Shown here piece by piece: positions 58,660 to 64,000 of a DNA stretch of 64,000 nucleotides. A model generated the notes under the pieces. The model saw only the letters and a program-made list of their open reading frames with translations, had not been told where the DNA came from and ran no database searches. Origin of the DNA: Siphonodentalium dalli (lineage: Eukaryota; Mollusca; Scaphopoda; Gadilida; Siphonodentaliidae); NCBI GenBank assembly GCA_032622095.1, contig CP136063.1:65301897-65365896 (forward strand), written 5' to 3'. The position numbers and the translations under genes were made by a program. Positions within the stretch are counted from its first letter, which is position 1. Each line of letters starts with the position of its first letter.

Positions 58660-59420
58660 TACAGGTAGGTCTACTGTAGTCCAACAAATTAGACGATTCG
58701 GATTAAGACCTATTTTAATATTTGGACATTTATGTGGTCTTAATCCCTCATCGTCCAACAAAGGACGTGAAAACTTTGAACGCTACGAAGCCGCAAGACT
58801 TATGTGGCAAGGGCATGCCCCTTTAACTTACACTGTTCACGTCTGATGACACAAATAAAATTACAAATAAAAAACACATACCTTTTGTTGGAATTATATG
58901 TTAAATATCATGACTGAACTAACTAGCATAAATTTGTGTCACTATTAATTCATATAATTTTATAACAACTCAACCGACAGAAATATTCAAACCCGTCTAC
59001 GCTAGCGAACACATACGAAAACGAAAGCACGCGCAATAGATCAGAAATCTGGGAAAACACGCGAAATTAACATAATTTATTTGTATTTGAAAATGGTGAT
59101 ATGTTTTCCAATCCGGGATTAAACTAACAAATCTGTAATTCTGACAACTTTTATATCACAATCTATGTGTGAACACAAAGAATACTATCTCCGCTACAGG
59201 TAAGACTAATGTATTTGTAGATAATTTAAGAGAAAATGGTATTTTGATGGGGTCATATCGGTGGTCACTGATGTTGACCTGGTTCAAAATGTGTGCTAAC
59301 TTGGCTTTCAGCTCTTTTATTAGACTATAAGGATTAATACAATCGTAAATGTCCAAATATTAAAATATGTAATAATCCGAATAGTCTAATTTGTTGGACT
59401 AGGTCTACTGTATACGGTGC
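58660..59420. repeat. inverted repeat pair (possible MITE)
   Basis: A segment of about 70 bp near 58664-58736 (AGTCCAACAAATTAGACGAT, then TTTTAATATTTGGACATTTA) returns inverted at 59345-59415, about 80-85 % alike by eye. The 600 bp between have no recognisable gene. The ends and target duplication are not defined. Confidence 0.5.
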
Positions 59421-59579
59421 GTAAAGACTTTGAGTGTGACTGGAAACACTTATATTTGTTCTTATTATTTGAGAATGCCAAATGGTTTCATCATTTTCGG
59501 TGTAAAACACATCAGAAATATCAGAACTTACACATTGGTTGACCACACTAGACAAATCGTGCACTAATTAATAGTCTAA

Positions 59580-60309
59580 ATGACGCCGATAAAATATTGG
59601 TATCAATTAACAGAACCTTTTATTGAATTACTCTCCGAAACGCAGTGCGATGCATTGCGTGATACGAATCAATTATCACTGCTTGGTAAATCCAAATGTT
59701 GAATTTAGTCGTAAATTTTCTTTGATCAGGGATAACGTTGTCCAGGAAATTCCGTTGGCCATTTTATTTTCTGAATTTGTTTGGCCAATCCCTGACAGAG
59801 ACTTGGTTTACATAAACTCAAGAAGTTTATCAGAAATAGGAGACTGCAAACAAGGAAAGCATATATCATATCTGACAGTAAAGGAAACTACCTACAAAAT
59901 CAGATAACATCATCTACGGAAAACTGATTGTTTGGAAATCTACTCCAGGCTACAGAACTGACCACACAATCCTGTGGCTGGAAACTCACCTTAAAACCAT
60001 AGCAAATCACTACAACGGCATGGTATGGTTTTACATATGGTTAGGAACTTGTGATCTCACAGACAAGAAGGGAAAGTTCATCGATTTACACCCGAATGCT
60101 GAACTTCGAATACCAGAGATACTAGATAAGCTATCCAGAATCCAAAATAACATCGATAGCTTCTCAGAGTGCAGAATAACCATATTGGAGATCCCAGCTT
60201 ACTCCACCAAGCTCTTCAACAAATGAAGAGGCCACAATCACCCAGACTGGTTTGATGAAGACGACAGCATACTCACTTCCCTAATAAAGACATTGAATCA
60301 AGGGGAACG
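59580..60309 (+). pseudogene. SGNH-hydrolase-like protein, N-terminal and middle part
   Basis: It begins ATGACGCCG at 59580 (MTPIKYWYQLTEPFIELLSE). Frameshifts near 59700, 59858 and 59925 break it, and a TGA is at 60224-60226. Joined by eye, the frames carry ISDSKGNYLQNQ (block-I-like Ser), YRTDHTILWLETHLKTI, WFYIWLGTCDLTDKKGKF (block-III-like) and ILEIPAYS, then RGHNHPDWFDEDDS. Such a protein, seen many times in bivalve genomes as I recall, is probably a mobile-element passenger. It is interrupted at 60310 by a transposon and continues at 61031 and 63365. Confidence 0.6.
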
Positions 60310-61030
60310 GGACTACCCGCCCCCGAGACAACCCGCCCCTCTACTGTTTTCGGGGCGGGTTGTCCCGATAAATAAGGGCGGGTTGTCCAGAAATTGTTAA
60401 TAGTGATTATGTTCTTTGATGATATATTATTAAAGATTAAAAGGGGTGCTTTTAAAACAAACATTTGATGCAAATGGTTCATAATCACAGTGCATGCATG
60501 TGTTATCACAACACTTAGTGATCGGGATTCATCTCACCGGAGGTGAGTATAAAAAAACAGCCTTTGAACGATGCCGACGGAACTGGGTATATTAATTCTT
60601 GAGTGTGGGTTATCTTCATTCTGCAAGCCGATGATACGTCTCAACGACTGTCAGCTTTTTGAAGAAGTGCTCAGACGTGTACAATGCAGACAGCCAACAG
60701 CAGCAGCCCCAAATTAATCATGCATTTGTTCGTTTGTTAAACTTATTAAATTTTGTTTTTAATCTTCGTTCATATTGATATTTAATTTATAGCCTTTGTT
60801 CTTCATTCCGTTTTTAAATTTCGTTTTAAAAAACTTGAATAAACATATTATCGTTGATACATTTTTGTGTTCATAAGTTATATTATATGACATGTGTATT
60901 TATTGTTACATCAAATAAAAATCTATAATGAACAACCCAGTTTCGTTAAACAAACATCTCATAATCCCCTCACACCTCCTAATTAGCCACTAATTACCGC
61001 TAATTAATTTTAGGGGGCGGGTTGTTCTCC
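60310..61030. mobile_element. 721-bp element with G+C-rich terminal hairpin
   Basis: AACG at 60306-60309 and 61031-61034. The left end is GGACTACCCGCCCC; the right end, read inward, is GGAGAACAACCCGCCCC. The left end folds on itself (ACAACCCGCCCC with GGGGCGGGTTGT, 60328-60370). The interior is A+T-rich with no gene. It splits the SGNH-like pseudogene. Confidence 0.75.
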
Positions 61031-61079
61031 AACGACCTACATGTATACGTCCGATCAAGCGCAACTACTCGCTGTACAC
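61031..61079 (+). pseudogene. SGNH-like pseudogene, middle segment between two transposons
   Basis: Forty-nine bases read RPTCIRPIKRNYSLYT in the frame that precedes the first insertion and continue into DGIHP after the second one (63370 onward). Confidence 0.65.
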
Positions 61080-63361
61080 TAGACCCGATGGCACTAGAAA
61101 TGTATTTCATCATTTCTAGTGCCGCACGGCTCCCTATACCCTGTGTACAACTATCTATTTCACAACATTTTTCATCTAAACAATGAATGCTAGCCTTATT
61201 ACCTCACCATATATTTTCTGTCGGTACTCCCCGCCACAAGTTGACGCCAAAAGTTCCCACAATCGGCGCACCCAAATGCTTCTATCAGACATTTGTCATT
61301 TGTCAACATCACAAAACACGACTTCCATCTGCCATGTTGTTGATTTGATGACCTTCACACGATCATGTGACGCTGCGGGGAAGTCTGAACAAAACAAGGT
61401 CAAACTACTGGATAACCTGATACAATCATTACTCATTTATAGCCGAAGTGTGATATCGCTGAACAGATGATAGGTTGAGAATAGAATAATCCCGACCGCT
61501 TATACTGTATACCCAATGTTACATTTACATTGAATCTTGATTCCATCGGTGAAGATATCCTGTTATTAAGTCTTTAAACTTATATGTTGCATACGTTGTA
61601 AGATATTACGAAATAGTCTAGATCGTAACCACGATCGGAATAGCCTACTCTGTGAAAAAATGTCATCATGATTACTGCTGATTTCAATGTCGATAAGTTC
61701 TACTGTGCAACTGATATGATGTGCAGCTTTGGCAATTTCGCAGTGAACATTTCACACTTTGATCCCTTGTTGGCACAGCACAGTGCAATTCTGCATATAT
61801 GATTTATTACAAATGTCCGTACACAAAGTTGCTCATTTCCCGAAGTGCTAGGTAAATGACAATATTATTACTCGGCTTGGCCAATTGTCATACGGTGCAG
61901 GCAATATCCCCAAATATATTGCCAAATTCATTGGTAGTCCTATGCATGGACAGAGGGATTGAATAATAAATATTGTTAATGGCCTACCGCACTGACGACT
62001 TACGCCATGACATTTTGGGATATTAATTTCTCCTATCCCATTATCAACCGATATTGGAGGCGAATTTAACAGTTGTACATGTACACATAACGAAAGTAGG
62101 CCTATCTGCAAATTCGACTGTTCCCGCACCATAATGTTCAAACAATAACAACAACAAACAAATTATTTCTTCACAAGACGCCTGAGTTATCAGATTCGAT
62201 TAATGACAAAAAATATGGGCAGTCACTGAACACTGGTATAAAAAATTCCATAACGTGTTATACATTCGCCTGTTCTGCAACGCAATCTGGTATCGAGAGT
62301 ATGTCTTTCGGCTCGTCTAATATTTGCTAGGCCGCCAACTATTCCAGGTTGTGAAAAATAACCAATATCAACAATCGAAATATGATAACTCGGAGCTTTC
62401 ATGGGTGGGTACCTCTTCTTGACTATTGAGATACATTTTCTTTTTATAACACTGTTTCCCCTCACAGTTACACTTCGCCCAACACCAAGAGCAGCACACA
62501 CATAGTTGGCAGTTACATGGTGGATTGCAGCTGCCGCCACATGGTGCATGCTCCCTTGCGAATGTTTGGCTGAAATTTGTTAAGCATTGATTCCGGTGGC
62601 AAGATTGAGTTTTGACAACTTTAACCATTTCGTCTTTTGCCAGAGACATACTGGAAGAAGACATGAATGTGCAAAACAACCTGACTCAAGGACTGCCAAC
62701 GATTGTTTGATCTAAGTAGCAGCCAACCAATAAGTGTCAGCTACAACTAAACAACAACAGAAACATTCAAAAAATAATATTATTGTTCACACAAAATACC
62801 CGTGTATACATACCAATAGCGTACGCCTACCGACATAATTACAAGTATCAGACAATAGTATGCAGTTAGTTACAAATGGTGAGAACAAATGAGCAACACC
62901 GCTGAGCTGTGGTGGAAGACGGAGAACAATAGCTGAGATATTGCGAGATATGCTTTAATTGCAGAAATGAAATAGAACGTCTCTTTAATAAACACCTCTG
63001 CGTACGAAAATCGTAACCCGCCACCCATGCGAAAATATTGATTATCCAGTACTTTAGTCTGAAATGTATTTACTGCGGTACTGCCGACCTCGATGACAAC
63101 AAGATGGAGGTCCATGCTTATTTGTATTGTGACAAATGACAAATGTCTGATAGAAGCATTTAGGTGCGCCGATTGTGGGAACTTTTGGCGTCAACTTGTG
63201 GCGGGGAGTACCGACAGAAAATATATGGTGAGGTAATAAGGCTAGCATTCATTGTTTAGATGAAAAATGTTGTGAAATAGATAGTTGTACACAGGGTATA
63301 GGGAACCGTTAGCCGCCCTAATGGGCAGTTTGAGCTGATCATTAGGGCGGCGTAGTGTCTA
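61080..63361. mobile_element. hAT-like element, 2.3 kb, perfect 8-bp target duplication
   Basis: CTGTACAC at 61072-61079 and 63362-63369. The left end is TAGACCCGATGGCACTAG and the right end, read inward, is TAGACACTACGCCGCC, matching the element at 55459. Inverted terminal repeats of about 230-300 bp (61087-61330, 63125-63310) are very similar. The interior has no recognised transposase. It interrupts the SGNH-like pseudogene. Confidence 0.8.
62368..62679 (-). CDS. Cys-rich small ORF inside the hAT-like element
   Basis: A 103-codon frame carries 14 Cys in its middle, including CGGSCNPPCNCQLCVCC and CWAKCNCEGKQC, with a Lys-rich tail. The C-x-C clusters recall metal-binding or CXC-type motifs, but I recognise no family. 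There is no signal peptide. It could be chance, or a passenger gene or fragment of the element. Confidence 0.25.
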   Translation of the reverse strand: MFCTFMSSSSMSLAKDEMVKVVKTQSCHRNQCLTNFSQTFAREHAPCGGSCNPPCNCQLCVCCSWCWAKCNCEGKQCYKKKMYLNSQEEVPTHESSELSYFDC

Positions 63362-63364
63362 CTG

Positions 63365-63456
63365 TACACAGACGGCATCCACCCGACAAACTGCTAGCAA
63401 AAACCTGGCTTCGCCGTATAGCAGACCAAAGCGAGAAGGACTGCTGGGAACTCTAA
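63365..63456 (+). pseudogene. SGNH-like pseudogene, C-terminal end
   Basis: YTDGIHPT gives the block-V Asp and His. After one frameshift near 63388 it reads KLLAKTWLRRIADQSEKDCW and ends at TAA 63454-63456. The D-G-x-H-P signature and the following W-(L/I)-(R/K) segment fit the family. Confidence 0.65.
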
Positions 63457-63740
63457 CCCCACAGGTCAGTATTAACATACCAATAACACCTACCTGTATA
63501 TTATACAGGTCAGTATTAACATACGGTACCGATAACAACTACCTGTATACATAGTAATAGTATACAGCCTATTACAGGTCAGTGTTAACATACCGATAAC
63601 AACTAACTGTACAGTATACACTGATTGGCAACCACTCAGACAGCATGGACTTGTCACCAAGCTACTCTGAGAAAAACTGTCTTTCCAAAATCCATAAGTA
63701 CGTACCTCAACTCTGACAACCAGAAGACGTGGTATCACCA
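63457..63740. repeat. short imperfect tandem repeats
   Basis: CAGGTCAGTRTTAACATACC recurs at about 63464, 63507 and 63576 with ACCTGTATA tails (spacing about 43 and 69). No gene is seen in the rest. Confidence 0.6.
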
Positions 63741-63749
63741 ACGGATCCG

Positions 63750-63830
63750 GGCCCACTCGCCCCAGGGCCAGCTCGCCCCAGGCCGTTTTTGGGGCGAGCT
63801 GGCCCACCTTTCCGGGGCGAGTCGGCCCGG
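63750..63830. repeat. G+C-rich terminal hairpin of a probable transposon
   Basis: GGGCC and CTCGCCCC motifs fold with GGGGCGAG and GGCCC across a TTTTT loop. The layout is the same as the left end at 60310 (two nested inverted repeats), but the sequence is different. It is followed by A+T-rich DNA to the window end, so the element's other end is probably outside. Confidence 0.6.
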
Positions 63831-64000
63831 GTATTACATTTGTATTAAAGTTGTAAATAAGTTAATTTATATTGATATATTAATTTTTTAAGTTCATATT
63901 ATGATATATTTCAGAGTTATGTCCATCAATTTCGACATTTATATTACTTTAGGCAAGATAATAGCCAGTAGGCCTATATGATCCTATATCACACTAGTTG

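Noticed and set aside
58526-58846. 106-codon plus-strand ORF
   Set aside because: About a quarter of it is one arm of an inverted repeat whose other arm is non-coding; no family was recognised.

Overview
The window looks like nuclear DNA of an animal, most likely a marine lophotrochozoan such as a mollusc; that placement is an inference. Supporting it are C2H2 zinc-finger genes with TGEKP-type linkers and an intron in the 5' UTR, non-LTR retrotransposons, dense families of small DNA transposons, several minisatellites, and fragments of invertebrate repeat-associated proteins (an SGNH-hydrolase-like protein and a Cys-rich CXC-tailed protein). Nothing looks bacterial or viral. Layout, left half (1-39265): three paralogous zinc-finger units in tandem. 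Each has a TATA promoter and short non-coding exon (inside the window for units B and C), an intron of about 1.5 kb, and one coding exon for 13-15 C2H2 fingers (A 1393-2619, B 13261-14406, C 30279-31423). Each is followed by a conserved 3' flank, a TTAA-flanked element and minisatellites. C is frameshifted in finger 1. B and C share a nonsense codon that removes the last two fingers, while A lacks that finger entirely. Between B and C lies a mosaic of shuffled unit pieces (21660-28560). A block of about 3.5-4 kb after B (16020-19551) recurs after C (35400-39265), and comparing the two gives clean filled and empty sites for several transposons. Mobile DNA in the left half: a family of non-autonomous elements (about 0.5 kb) inserts at TTAA. 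Its right end has been amplified into a 39-bp satellite (1, 1, 9, 7 and 2+47 copies at different loci). One member carries a fragment of a CXC-tailed nuclease-like gene, part of it inverted. A 5'-truncated Jockey/CR1-like LINE (7739-10087) has a 13-bp target duplication. A 920-bp element (35744-36663) has near-perfect long inverted repeats and a 5-bp target duplication, and a piggyBac-like element (37011-37454; interrupted copy 16736-17703) carries two palindromes in mirror orientation. Right half (39265-64000): a possible 10-kb hAT-like element (38802-48836) contains a nearly complete L1-like LINE (41.7-46.7 kb, minus strand). Next comes an independent zinc-finger gene D (51566-52963, minus), whose C-terminal fingers are decayed and cut by a small inverted-repeat transposon. 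Then come two more hAT-like elements with perfect 8-bp target duplications (55459-58450, 61080-63361) and an SGNH-like pseudogene (59580-63456) interrupted by two transposons whose removal rejoins its reading frame. How the parts relate: the only plausible host protein genes are the four zinc-finger loci. They sit in, and are being duplicated and eroded with, a transposon-rich region. Differences between paralogous fingers cluster at DNA-contact residues.
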